This document shows, in pieces, positions 1-7,449 of a stretch of DNA of 64,000 nucleotides. Every line of letters begins with the position of its first letter. Position 1 is the first letter of the stretch. Below the pieces are notes generated by a model, which did no database searches, was not told the origin of the DNA, and saw only the letters and a list, made by a program, of their open reading frames with translations. The stretch is from Allotamlana fucoidanivorans (GTDB lineage: Bacteria > Bacteroidota > Bacteroidia > Flavobacteriales > Flavobacteriaceae): positions 186,001 to 250,000 of the forward strand of contig NZ_VDCS01000005.1 in the NCBI RefSeq assembly GCF_006265225.1, read 5' to 3'. Both the position numbers and the translations under genes were made by a program.

Positions 1-2297
1 AAGATGCCGCTTTCCCTATTGTAAATAATATGGACGGCATTGGTACGTTAAGGCACTTAAAAGATTCGGCTAAATCTGAAGATAGCATGCAGGAACTTCA
101 AAACTACCTTGAAGAATTTAAGGTAAGAATTGTACTTACAGCCCACCCAACACAATTTTATCCAGGGTCTGTTTTAGGTATTATAACTGAGTTGAAAACA
201 GCCATTGAAGACAATGACCTAACCAAAATCAATAATTTATTTGGTCAATTAGGAAAAACACCATTTTTCAAGCACAAAAAACCTACACCATATGATGAAG
301 CTAAAAGCCTTGTTTGGTATTTAGAAAATGTATTTTACCATACCTTTGGAGAAATATATAATTACATTCAAACCAATATTTATAATGATGGTAAAAAGCA
401 CAATGAAATTATAAACATTGGTTTCTGGCCAGGAGGAGACAGAGATGGCAATCCGTTTGTTAAACCTGAAACCACATTAAAAGTAGCCAAGAAACTTAAA
501 AAATCAATTCTAAAAAAATACTACCAAGATCTAAAAGATTTAAGGCGCAAACTCACCTTTAGAGGGGTAGAAGAACGCGTTATTAAACTAGAAACTATTC
601 TTTACAAAAACAGCATTGACCTTGATTACAAGAAAAGAATTAGTGCTAAAGAATTAAGAAAAGAACTACTAAGCATTAGAAATATAGTGGTTGAACAACA
701 CCAATCGCTCTATGTCAATGACCTTAACAAGTTAATAAACAGAGTACATTTATTTGATTACCGATTTGCCTCTTTAGACATTAGGCAGGATAGCCGAATT
801 CACCACTCCGTGTTCACCACCTTGGTTGATTACTTAATTAGTAGAGGTAATTCTTGTTTCCCAAGTAATTACCACGACTTAAACGAAGACCAGCAAATTA
901 AAATACTTGCCACTGCCAACGATACTATTGATGATTTGACTGTTTTTGAAGATGAGATGGTTAGAAATACGCTAGAAACCATGAGCGTCATCAAAGAAAT
1001 TCAAGCCATGAATGGGGAGCGTGGTGCTAACCGCTATATTATAAGCAATAACCAAACGGCATTAAACGTGATGCAGCTATTTGCTATGCTAAAAATGGTT
1101 GCTTTCCAAGATGAATTAACGGTTGACATAGGCCCTCTTTTTGAGACCATTCCTGATTTAGAACATGCTCCAGACGTAATGGAACAACTTTACCAAAATC
1201 CAGAATACATGGCTCATTTAAGATTAAGAGGTAGCAAACAAACCATTATGTTAGGTTTCTCTGACGGTACCAAAGATGGGGGGTATTTAATGGCCAATTG
1301 GGGAATTTACAAAGCCAAAGAACTACTCACTGAAATATCTAGAAAATATGATGTTACCGCGATATTCTTTGACGGTCGTGGCGGACCACCAGCACGTGGC
1401 GGCGGAAAAACACATAACTTCTACTCCTCTCTAGGCCCTACTATTGAAGATAAAGAAGTACAATTAACCATTCAAGGACAAACGGTTAGTTCTAATTTTG
1501 GAACCCTAGATTCCTCACAGTACAACCTAGAACAACTTATAAGTTCTGGTATTAAAAACCGTATAGACACCGATAAAAATAGACTTTCTGATGAAGACCG
1601 TGAGGTAATGACTGATTTGGCCGAAACGAGTTATGAGGCTTATAAAAACTTTAAAGCCCACCCCATGTTTATTCCTTATTTAGAACGTATGAGTACTTTA
1701 AAGTACTATGCCAAAACGAATATTGGTAGTAGACCTTCAAAACGAGGCACTTCAGACAAACTCGTGTTTTCAGATTTAAGAGCCATTCCATTTGTAGGAT
1801 CATGGAGCCAATTAAAACAGAATGTACCAGGTTTCTTTGGTGTAGGAACCGCATTAAAACAATATGAAAATCGTGGTGAATTTGATAAAGTAGAACAACT
1901 TTACAAAAACTCTAAATTCTTTAAAACATTATTAGAGAACAGTATGATGTCCTTAACCAAATCATTCTTTGATTTAACAAAGTACATGGCAAAAGACGAA
2001 GAGTTTGGTGAGTTCTGGAAAATTATTTTTACCGAATATGAAACCACAAAACGATTACTTTTAAAGCTAACTGGTTATACCGAACTCATGGAAAATGAGC
2101 CAACGGGAAAAGCCTCAATTCAAGTAAGAGAATCAATTGTTTTACCATTATTAACCATTCAACAATTTGCACTTAAAAAGGTTCAAGAACTGCAAAAAGC
2201 GGGTGTTCCTGATGATGACGAAGAAAAGAAAATCTTTGAAAAGATTGTAACCAGATCGTTATTTGGTAATATTAATGCGAGCAGAAACTCTGCTTAG
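1..2297 (+). CDS. ppc: Phosphoenolpyruvate carboxylase, 5'-truncated by the window edge
   Basis: The reading frame is open from the window edge (first full codon at base 3), so the N-terminus lies upstream. The 764 visible residues lack roughly the first 90 of a Bacteroidetes PEP carboxylase. The enzyme adds bicarbonate to PEP to give oxaloacetate, an anaplerotic cytoplasmic step. Visible hallmarks are VLTAHPTQ with the catalytic His (bases about 132-155), FWPGGDRDGNPFV (about 423-461), the glycine/arginine loop FDGRGGPPARGGG (about 1368-1406), IGSRPSKR (about 1722-1745) and a C-terminus ending RNSA, equivalent to the usual RNTG. The gene ends in a good intrinsic terminator and is followed by a long noncoding stretch, so it is the end of its transcription unit. 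Identification is firm; only the start is missing. Confidence 0.96.
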   Translation, partial: DAAFPIVNNMDGIGTLRHLKDSAKSEDSMQELQNYLEEFKVRIVLTAHPTQFYPGSVLGIITELKTAIEDNDLTKINNLFGQLGKTPFFKHKKPTPYDEAKSLVWYLENVFYHTFGEIYNYIQTNIYNDGKKHNEIINIGFWPGGDRDGNPFVKPETTLKVAKKLKKSILKKYYQDLKDLRRKLTFRGVEERVIKLETILYKNSIDLDYKKRISAKELRKELLSIRNIVVEQHQSLYVNDLNKLINRVHLFDYRFASLDIRQDSRIHHSVFTTLVDYLISRGNSCFPSNYHDLNEDQQIKILATANDTIDDLTVFEDEMVRNTLETMSVIKEIQAMNGERGANRYIISNNQTALNVMQLFAMLKMVAFQDELTVDIGPLFETIPDLEHAPDVMEQLYQNPEYMAHLRLRGSKQTIMLGFSDGTKDGGYLMANWGIYKAKELLTEISRKYDVTAIFFDGRGGPPARGGGKTHNFYSSLGPTIEDKEVQLTIQGQTVSSNFGTLDSSQYNLEQLISSGIKNRIDTDKNRLSDEDREVMTDLAETSYEAYKNFKAHPMFIPYLERMSTLKYYAKTNIGSRPSKRGTSDKLVFSDLRAIPFVGSWSQLKQNVPGFFGVGTALKQYENRGEFDKVEQLYKNSKFFKTLLENSMMSLTKSFFDLTKYMAKDEEFGEFWKIIFTEYETTKRLLLKLTGYTELMENEPTGKASIQVRESIVLPLLTIQQFALKKVQELQKAGVPDDDEEKKIFEKIVTRSLFGNINASRNSA

Positions 2298-2322
2298 ATT
2301 ATACATTAACACTCTTAATATT

Positions 2323-2358
2323 AAAAAGCCCTTCATTCTTGAGGGCTTTTTTGTTTTT
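2323..2358 (+). terminator. Intrinsic terminator after ppc
   Basis: A hairpin with arms AAAAAGCCCT and AGGGCTTTTT around a 9-base loop is followed by a run of T. It starts 26 bases after the ppc stop. Confidence 0.85.
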
Positions 2359-2675
2359 AACACCTAAAGATAAAGTAACCACGAAATGGTTAAAATCCAT
2401 TGCTCATTTCATATTACAATCCTCTGCAATAAATTTATTTTGTTGCTTTAATATGATACTACTTTAGTTCTTTAATAACACATAACTCCCAAAAAATCAT
2501 TAACCTACGTTTCCATAAAAAAGTCAAACAAAAACTTCAAGTACTGTTGAGAATTCTTAAAATTTGTGCTTTCTAACTAGGTCTCGGAACCGCTCGACTT
2601 GAAATAATCATTTAAATTTCAAAAATCAAAAATATAATAAGGTACTAATGAGAAGCAACCGTTGGTTAAAAACAA
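2359..2675. other. Noncoding region between convergent ppc and amt1
   Basis: About 430 bases separate the two convergent genes. Apart from a terminator at each end and a degenerate 25-bp repeat (2580-2604), I see no gene, no RNA fold I recognise and no convincing promoter. The DNA is AT-rich. Confidence 0.6.
2580..2604 (-). repeat. Degenerate 25-bp intergenic repeat, copy 1
   Basis: Read on the minus strand this segment begins TTTCAAGTCGAGCGG and ends CCGAGACC. It matches the plus-strand segment 21077-21101 at 18 of 25 positions without gaps. Both copies are intergenic. From general knowledge, similar GTCGAG-containing repeats are scattered through many flavobacterial genomes; a genome-wide search is needed to confirm that here. 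Confidence 0.4.
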
Positions 2676-2704
2676 AAAAATGCCTCGCTTTTGCGAGGCA
2701 TTTT
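2671..2704 (-). terminator. Intrinsic terminator after amt1
   Basis: A perfect 12-bp stem (AAAATGCCTCGC pairing with GCGAGGCATTTT) has a TTTT loop and, on the minus strand, runs straight into a T-tract. It lies 24 bases beyond the amt1 stop. Confidence 0.9.
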
Positions 2705-2727
2705 CAAAAATATATAGTACCTAAAAA

Positions 2728-3960
2728 TTAGTGTTCATTCAAACGAAAGTCAGGGTAAGCATCCATACCATGCTCATGCGCATCTAAACCTTCTAATTCT
2801 TCTCTTTCTGACACTCTGATTCCTACGGTTTTCTTTAGAGTAAAAATAATTAAGAATGAAGTTACCAAACAAAACCCTGCGTAACATAACACCCCTATTA
2901 ATTGTGTTACAAAGCTATGCTCTGGATTAGTTGAAAATATACCAACTGCCAACGTTCCCCAAATACCACATACCAAGTGTACCGCAATGGCTCCAACAGG
3001 ATCGTCTAAACGAATAGCATCCACACAACTAACAGCAAATACAATTAAAGCACCTGCAATAGCACCAATAATAATAGCACTTTCTGGCGTCATCACGTCG
3101 GCACCAGCAGTAATACCTACTAAACCACCTAAAATACCATTTAAAAACATAGTTAAATCTAAGTTTTTATACTTTAAGAACGACACAAAAGCGGCAACAA
3201 CACCACCTGCTGCAGCTGCCAAGCAAGTAGTAACAAGAGTTAATGAAGTTAATTCTGGATCAGCAGAAAGCACTGAACCTCCATTAAAACCAAACCAGCC
3301 TAACCAAAGAATTAAAACACCTGCCGTAGCTAATGGAATACTGTGACCAGGAATAGCTTGTGGCTTACCTTCTTTATCGAATTTTCCAATTCTAGAACCT
3401 AAAAGGTAAACAGCTACTAGAGCAGCCCATCCACCAACTGAGTGCACTAATGTAGACCCTGCAAAATCATAGAATCCCATTTGATCTAAAAATCCACCAC
3501 CCCATTTCCATGAACCGGCAATAGGATAAACAACACCTACGTATATAACCGTAAAAATCATGAATGGTCCTATTTTGATGCGTTCAGCAACCGCACCAGA
3601 CACTATAGTAGCGGCCGTTGCAGCAAACATACCTTGAAATAAAAAGTCAGTCCACCAAGTATAACCACCATCAGCATATTCCGGGGTCATACCATTTTCT
3701 GGCGCCGCAATACCAAAGCCTGCAAAATCAAGAATTCCAGAAGACCCTTCTGCAAAACCTGGGTACATTAAATTAAACCCAGCAATGTAGTACAGTAATA
3801 GACCTACCGTAATTATGAATATATTTTTAAATAATATGTTTATTGTGTTCTTTTGTCTTGTTAGTCCAATTTCTAAAAATGCGAAACCTGTATGCATAAA
3901 AAATACAAGTGCTGTACAAATCATCATCCATACATTATTCGCTGTAAATAATCCTTCCAT
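2728..3960 (-). CDS. amt: Ammonium transporter (Amt/MEP/Rh family), copy 1
   Basis: This 410-residue polytopic inner-membrane protein moves ammonium into the cell. The conserved pore histidine pair is visible at His173 (STLVHSVGG) and His328 (AIAVHLVCG), with the family signatures GFAFLEIGLTR near residue 26 and ATAATIVSGAVAER near 114. Eleven hydrophobic segments fit the Amt fold, and the C-terminal tail (GIRVSEREELEGLDAHEHG) is the cytoplasmic tail that P-II proteins contact. The gene lies 27 bases downstream of glnB on the same strand, the classic glnK-amt pairing, and ends in a strong terminator. A second amt lies just upstream. The two copies differ clearly in sequence, so this is not a recent duplication. 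Confidence 0.96.
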   Translation of the reverse strand: MEGLFTANNVWMMICTALVFFMHTGFAFLEIGLTRQKNTINILFKNIFIITVGLLLYYIAGFNLMYPGFAEGSSGILDFAGFGIAAPENGMTPEYADGGYTWWTDFLFQGMFAATAATIVSGAVAERIKIGPFMIFTVIYVGVVYPIAGSWKWGGGFLDQMGFYDFAGSTLVHSVGGWAALVAVYLLGSRIGKFDKEGKPQAIPGHSIPLATAGVLILWLGWFGFNGGSVLSADPELTSLTLVTTCLAAAAGGVVAAFVSFLKYKNLDLTMFLNGILGGLVGITAGADVMTPESAIIIGAIAGALIVFAVSCVDAIRLDDPVGAIAVHLVCGIWGTLAVGIFSTNPEHSFVTQLIGVLCYAGFCLVTSFLIIFTLKKTVGIRVSEREELEGLDAHEHGMDAYPDFRLNEH

Positions 3961-3987
3961 TATAATTAAGTTGTATTTATTTTAAAT

Positions 3988-4326
3988 TTATTTTAGTGTA
4001 TCACCACCTTTTTCTCCTGTTCGTATTCTGTAACACTCGGTAATATCCGATACAAATATTTTACCATCACCAACTTCGCCTGTGGCCGCTGAATTTAAAA
4101 GAGCTTGAATAGTTACCTCTTCAAAATCATCATTAACAACGATAGATAAATACCTACGCTGAATATCACTTGTACTATAAGACACGCCTCTGTATACGTG
4201 CCCTTCTTTTTCGTTTCCTAAACCAGTAACATCCCAGTAAGAAAAGAAATTTACACCAACCTCATGAAGCGCTTCTTTCACTACACGATATTTGGATTTT
4301 CTAATAATTGCTTCAATTTTTTTCAT
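3988..4326 (-). CDS. glnB: P-II nitrogen regulatory protein
   Basis: This 112-residue protein is a trimeric cytoplasmic sensor of 2-oxoglutarate and ATP/ADP that gates Amt channels and other nitrogen enzymes. The start MKKIEAIIRKSK, the B-loop ATGEVGDGKIF (residues 81-91) and the C-loop RIRTGEKG are typical. The T-loop is unusual: YRGVSYSTSDIQRRYLSIVV. It keeps a tyrosine (Tyr50) aligned with the Tyr51 that is uridylylated in proteobacteria, but residues around it differ and the lysine/glutamine-rich stretch is replaced. The gene is first in a pair with amt1 (27-base gap) and has its own candidate promoter. Calling it glnB or glnK is arbitrary; pairing with amt favours a GlnK-like role. Confidence 0.93.
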   Translation of the reverse strand: MKKIEAIIRKSKYRVVKEALHEVGVNFFSYWDVTGLGNEKEGHVYRGVSYSTSDIQRRYLSIVVNDDFEEVTIQALLNSAATGEVGDGKIFVSDITECYRIRTGEKGGDTLK

Positions 4327-4355
4327 AATGTCTTTCAGTATTAATCGTTAGATTT

Positions 4356-4388
4356 CAAAAATATAAAAATATTTAACTTTTAGTGCAG
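4356..4388 (-). promoter_or_regulatory. Candidate promoter of glnB-amt1
   Basis: On the minus strand TATTTTTG (4356-4363) matches the Bacteroidetes -7 consensus TAnnTTTG exactly. A CTG at 4386-4388 stands in for the -33 TTG at 22 bases spacing. The predicted leader is about 23 bases. Confidence 0.45.
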
Positions 4389-4433
4389 CTTCCTATTTAG
4401 CATAGAATAAGACAAGTGGTGCCTTAAAAAATT

Positions 4434-4471
4434 ATAACAAAAGGATGCCTAATAAAGTTTAGGCATCCTTT
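4434..4471 (-). terminator. Intrinsic terminator after amt2
   Basis: A perfect 13-bp stem (AAAGGATGCCTAA with TTAGGCATCCTTT) and 6-base loop lie about 75 bases past the amt2 stop. The following minus-strand sequence is T-rich. This separates amt2 from glnB-amt1. Confidence 0.85.
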
Positions 4472-4546
4472 GTAGTTATTACACTATATAAACTAAACAT
4501 TTAAAGTTACTAACACTTTGAAATCTTTATGTTTTTTTTCGAAAAA

Positions 4547-5812
4547 TTAATCTTCAATTTCTCTTTGTCTCTTACCAGGGTAAGCTAATGCGCCGTGCTC
4601 AGAAAGATCTAATCCTTCTATTTCTTCTTTTTCAGTTACTCTTAAACCTAATGTTTTCTTTAGCACATAAAAGAAAATAAACGAAGTTACCAATGCCCAT
4701 ACAGCATATGCCAAAGCTCCAATTAATTGGGTTATAAACTGCGCTGATCCACCACCGTTTAATAGTCCAATACCAGTGTCTCCGTCAACACCCCAAAGAC
4801 CTATTACAATCGTTCCCCAAAAACCAGCTATTCCATGTACAGAAAATGCTCCAACAGCATCATCAATCTTTAACTTTTGCTCTACAAACTCCATAGAGAA
4901 CACTACGATAAGACCTGCTATAAAACCAGCTATGATGGCACCACCTTCTGTCATATTTCCACAACCGGCAGTTATACCTACTAAACCAGCCAAAGCTCCA
5001 TTTAAGGTCATATCTAGATTTGGCTTTTTATATTTGAACCATGATAAGAAAAGAGCACCAACAGCACCGGCAGAAGCAGCAAGGTTAGTTACTAAAACTA
5101 CCATAGAGGCACCTACAGCATCATCACCACCCCAAGCTAATTGAGAACCACCGTTAAATCCGAACCATCCGAACCATAAGATGAATACCCCTAGGGTAGC
5201 TAATAATTTGTTATGACCTGGAATATTAACCGCTTTACCATCCATATACTTACCAAGTCTAGGACCTACTAAAGCAGCACCCACTAGGGCAGCCCATCCA
5301 CCTACAGCATGTACAATTGAAGAACCAGCAAAATCTATGAAGCCCATTTGAGCCAACCATCCATCGCCATTCCATTGCCATCCACCAGCAATTGGATAGA
5401 TAACCGCTGTCATAATCAAAGAGAAAATAATATATGTAGTATATTTTGTTCTACCCGCTATAGCTCCAGATACAATAGTTGCAGCTGTAGCACAGAATAC
5501 CGTTTGGAAAAACAAATCGGCAGGACCTTGATTATACATAAGACCACTCCAACCAATCCATCCGTTGGTATCTCCATACATAAGTGAATACCCAATAAAC
5601 CAGAACACTAATGATCCTACTGCAATATCAAGTACATTTTTCATAGCAATGTTTACCACGTTTTTTGAACGTGTAAAACCAGACTCAACTAATGTAAATC
5701 CTGCTTGCATTAAGAATACTAAGATACCTGAAATAAGCATCCACAACATTCCCATATCGCCTTCAATGGCGGCGGTGTCTTGCATTATAAGTGGCATGTT
5801 TAATAATGACAT
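4547..5812 (-). CDS. amt: Ammonium transporter (Amt/MEP/Rh family), copy 2
   Basis: This 421-residue Amt homologue has the pore histidines at His168 (SSIVHAVGG) and His326 (AFSVHGIAG), the NPG-like and FGFNGGS loops, and the C-terminal tail GLRVTEKEEIEGLDLSEHG. It has a longer periplasmic N-terminus (MSLLNMPLIMQDTAAIEGD) than copy 1, and 421 residues is normal for the family. Only about 110 bases separate it from the porin gene upstream, and most of that space is a hairpin (5846-5884). Between hairpin and start codon there is no room for a complete promoter. I therefore infer that it is transcribed by read-through from the porin promoter. It ends in its own terminator, apart from glnB-amt1. 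Confidence 0.96.
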   Translation of the reverse strand: MSLLNMPLIMQDTAAIEGDMGMLWMLISGILVFLMQAGFTLVESGFTRSKNVVNIAMKNVLDIAVGSLVFWFIGYSLMYGDTNGWIGWSGLMYNQGPADLFFQTVFCATAATIVSGAIAGRTKYTTYIIFSLIMTAVIYPIAGGWQWNGDGWLAQMGFIDFAGSSIVHAVGGWAALVGAALVGPRLGKYMDGKAVNIPGHNKLLATLGVFILWFGWFGFNGGSQLAWGGDDAVGASMVVLVTNLAASAGAVGALFLSWFKYKKPNLDMTLNGALAGLVGITAGCGNMTEGGAIIAGFIAGLIVVFSMEFVEQKLKIDDAVGAFSVHGIAGFWGTIVIGLWGVDGDTGIGLLNGGGSAQFITQLIGALAYAVWALVTSFIFFYVLKKTLGLRVTEKEEIEGLDLSEHGALAYPGKRQREIED

Positions 5813-5845
5813 AATAAATAATTTTTAGGGTTAGTTAATTGAAGA

Positions 5846-5884
5846 AAAGACGAGCCTTCTAAATTGATTAGAGAACTCGTCTTT
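5846..5884 (-). terminator. Terminator or attenuator hairpin between porin and amt2
   Basis: A long interrupted stem has outer arms AAAGACGAG and CTCGTCTTT (9 bp) and inner arms TTCTAA and TTAGA. The minus-strand continuation is TCTTC, only moderately T-rich. It may set the ratio of porin to transporter transcripts. Confidence 0.6.
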
Positions 5885-5920
5885 ATTCTCCTTATATTAA
5901 ATTTTGTATTGCTTCAAAGC

Positions 5921-6943
5921 TTAGAATGCGTAGATTGCAGCTAAAACAAATGAACCTAAGCTTTTTGATGGCATCTTGTCATTATCCAAGAAAGCATCAT
6001 CAGAAGTACTATCTAATCTAAGTTCTGGTTTGATAGTTAAGTTTTCAATTTCGAAGCTACCTGTTAAAGTTGCTGCAAAAACACTTGAATCTTCTACTCC
6101 AGTTCCAATTGCACCAAAGTCTTTCTCTTCTTGGAAATATTCAGCTCTCAAACCAAGAGTAAAAGTATCAGTTATACCAACTTGAGGATATAAAGCCCCT
6201 CCATAGAATCCACCCGCATCATCTTCAAGAGACAAATACGCTGCGTTGATTCCTAAATAAAACGATTCTGTAATATCGAACCCTCCTGTGAAGTCAATTT
6301 CAGTAAAAGAAGGGTCTAGTAAAAAGTTTAAGTATTGACCTGCATACCCCAATTGAGCACCAAAAGCGTAATCACCTGTTGGATTGAACTCAGTTAAATC
6401 AGTATCATTCATTACACCTACCATTAAACTCAAATCATCAGTTAAAGCGATATCAGCCTTTAAACCAGTATGAGAAAAAGGTCCGTAAGAAAATAAATAA
6501 GAAGTACTGTAGTTAAAGTTACCCGTTGGAGAAATAACCTCATACCCTAAGAACGTATTGAAATTACCCATGGTTAAAGTGATTGACTCACTAACATTCC
6601 AGTAAGCGTATAATTGGTTTACAATATTACCAGTAGCTGAATACATTGGAGAAGCAAAAATCGCATCTGTACCTCTTGGTCCAAATACAAGATCAGCCAC
6701 AAAACCAACTTTCTCACCTTCGTAACTAGCAATAACATTTGCCATACCTAATGCAAAACCTGGCAGGTTAGCAAAAGAAGATCCCGGAGCAGTCCAGTTT
6801 TCTGCATCATTTGGACCATTAAAGTTAGTTCTATAATAAGCATCAATAGAACCGCTGATTGTGAATTTCTTTTCTGACGCTTCTTCCTGTGCAAATAAAG
6901 CCGTTGCTACAAAAAGCATTGAAAGTGTAAGTAATTTTTTCAT
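5921..6943 (-). CDS. Outer-membrane beta-barrel porin of the OmpL-like (BBP2) family
   Basis: The 340-residue protein starts with a clear signal peptide (MKKLLTLSMLFVATALFAQ, cleaved after residue 19). It continues as alternating amphipathic beta strands rich in Gly, Tyr, Phe and Asp, ending SFVLAAIYAF with the C-terminal aromatic residue typical of outer-membrane barrels. The conserved block with NLPGFALGMANVIASYEGEK (residues about 58-77) and GNFNTFLGYEVISPTGNFNY fits the beta-barrel porin-2 family from my knowledge of it. It lies directly upstream of amt2 and divergent from gltB, so I infer a role in passage of small nitrogen solutes across the outer membrane; the substrate is not shown by sequence. 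Gene start is well defined by the signal peptide. Confidence 0.85.
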   Translation of the reverse strand: MKKLLTLSMLFVATALFAQEEASEKKFTISGSIDAYYRTNFNGPNDAENWTAPGSSFANLPGFALGMANVIASYEGEKVGFVADLVFGPRGTDAIFASPMYSATGNIVNQLYAYWNVSESITLTMGNFNTFLGYEVISPTGNFNYSTSYLFSYGPFSHTGLKADIALTDDLSLMVGVMNDTDLTEFNPTGDYAFGAQLGYAGQYLNFLLDPSFTEIDFTGGFDITESFYLGINAAYLSLEDDAGGFYGGALYPQVGITDTFTLGLRAEYFQEEKDFGAIGTGVEDSSVFAATLTGSFEIENLTIKPELRLDSTSDDAFLDNDKMPSKSLGSFVLAAIYAF

Positions 6944-6968
6944 AATTGTTTTCTTTTAGTTAATTATT

Positions 6969-7020
6969 AAATAGATCGTGTAATTTGTTTTAGTTTTTGG
7001 TTGTTTTAAATGATCTATTT
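6969..7020 (-). repeat. 9-bp inverted repeat in the predicted porin mRNA leader
   Basis: AAATAGATC (6969-6977) and GATCTATTT (7012-7020) are perfect inverse copies 34 bases apart. They lie between the predicted porin start of transcription and its ATG, so they could form a leader stem. Confidence 0.4.
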
Positions 7021-7036
7021 TTCCTTAAGAACGAGC

Positions 7037-7067
7037 CAAACTTATGTTAAAAAGTTTTAACCCCCAT
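7037..7067 (-). promoter_or_regulatory. Candidate porin promoter
   Basis: On the minus strand TAAGTTTG (7037-7044) matches TAnnTTTG exactly. The -33 position (7065-7067) reads ATG instead of TTG and sits inside the ACCCC...GGGGT element, which would place a regulator at the right site to act. Confidence 0.4.
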
Positions 7068-7125
7068 AAAAAATAGGGGTAATTGTTTAACTTTTATCAT
7101 TTTTCCAATTTTACCCCTATTTTTT
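7068..7125. repeat. 15-bp inverted repeat, candidate operator
   Basis: AAAAAATAGGGGTAA (7068-7082) and TTACCCCTATTTTTT (7111-7125) are perfect inverse copies separated by 28 bases. Each arm also lies inside a smaller dyad: ACCCC-N11-GGGGT at 7060-7080 and ACCC-N11-AGGGT at about 7113-7132. The position near the porin -33 region and upstream of gltB suggests control of both directions. Confidence 0.5.
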
Positions 7126-7380
7126 TAAGGGTATTATCAAGATTGTTAGATTTTTTGATTTTTCAACAACTTAATTATTTGAATAATTGTCAGTATTTTC
7201 ATTGTTTTACTGATATAATTTTCATTAAACAATAAAAACCTTAGCAGAAATTCACATTTCATCATTTTACACCCTATATTATATACTTTGAATATTTATT
7301 AAAAAATGCGTTTAATATTGATATATCATTATTATTATTAGAAGTTCAGTCCTAAAATCGAAATAATGAATTAGCACCTA

Positions 7381-7410
7381 TTGTAATTCAAAAACTAGCA
7401 CGTATCTTAG
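7381..7410 (+). promoter_or_regulatory. Candidate gltBD promoter
   Basis: TTG at 7381-7383, a 19-base spacer and TATCTTAG at 7403-7410 approximate the TTG-N19-TAnnTTTG pattern with one mismatch. The predicted leader is about 33 bases before the ATG at 7450. Confidence 0.4.
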
Positions 7411-7449
7411 CGCTTCAACTCGAGTTTTTAAACCAATTATTTGTTGATT

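Larger units (their letters stand above)
6944..7449. promoter_or_regulatory. Divergent control region between porin and gltB
   Basis: This very AT-rich 506-base gap holds opposing promoters. It contains a 9-bp inverted repeat in the porin leader (6969-7020), a candidate porin promoter (7037-7067), a 15-bp inverted repeat (7068-7125) and a candidate gltB promoter (7381-7410). I see no open reading frame worth calling and no riboswitch fold. Confidence 0.6.

Noticed and set aside
2987-3346. Plus-strand open frame opposite amt1 (and similar ones opposite amt2, gltB and radA)
   Set aside because: They are shadows of strongly conserved genes on the other strand; their translations look like no protein and have no start context.
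7430-7449. TTG at 7441 as start of gltB
   Set aside because: An ATG three codons later keeps the short propeptide before the catalytic cysteine and is the more usual start.
7140-7449. Glutamine or other riboswitch in the gltB leader
   Set aside because: The DNA is almost all A and T with no stable paired elements apart from the inverted repeat, and the predicted leader is only about 33 bases.
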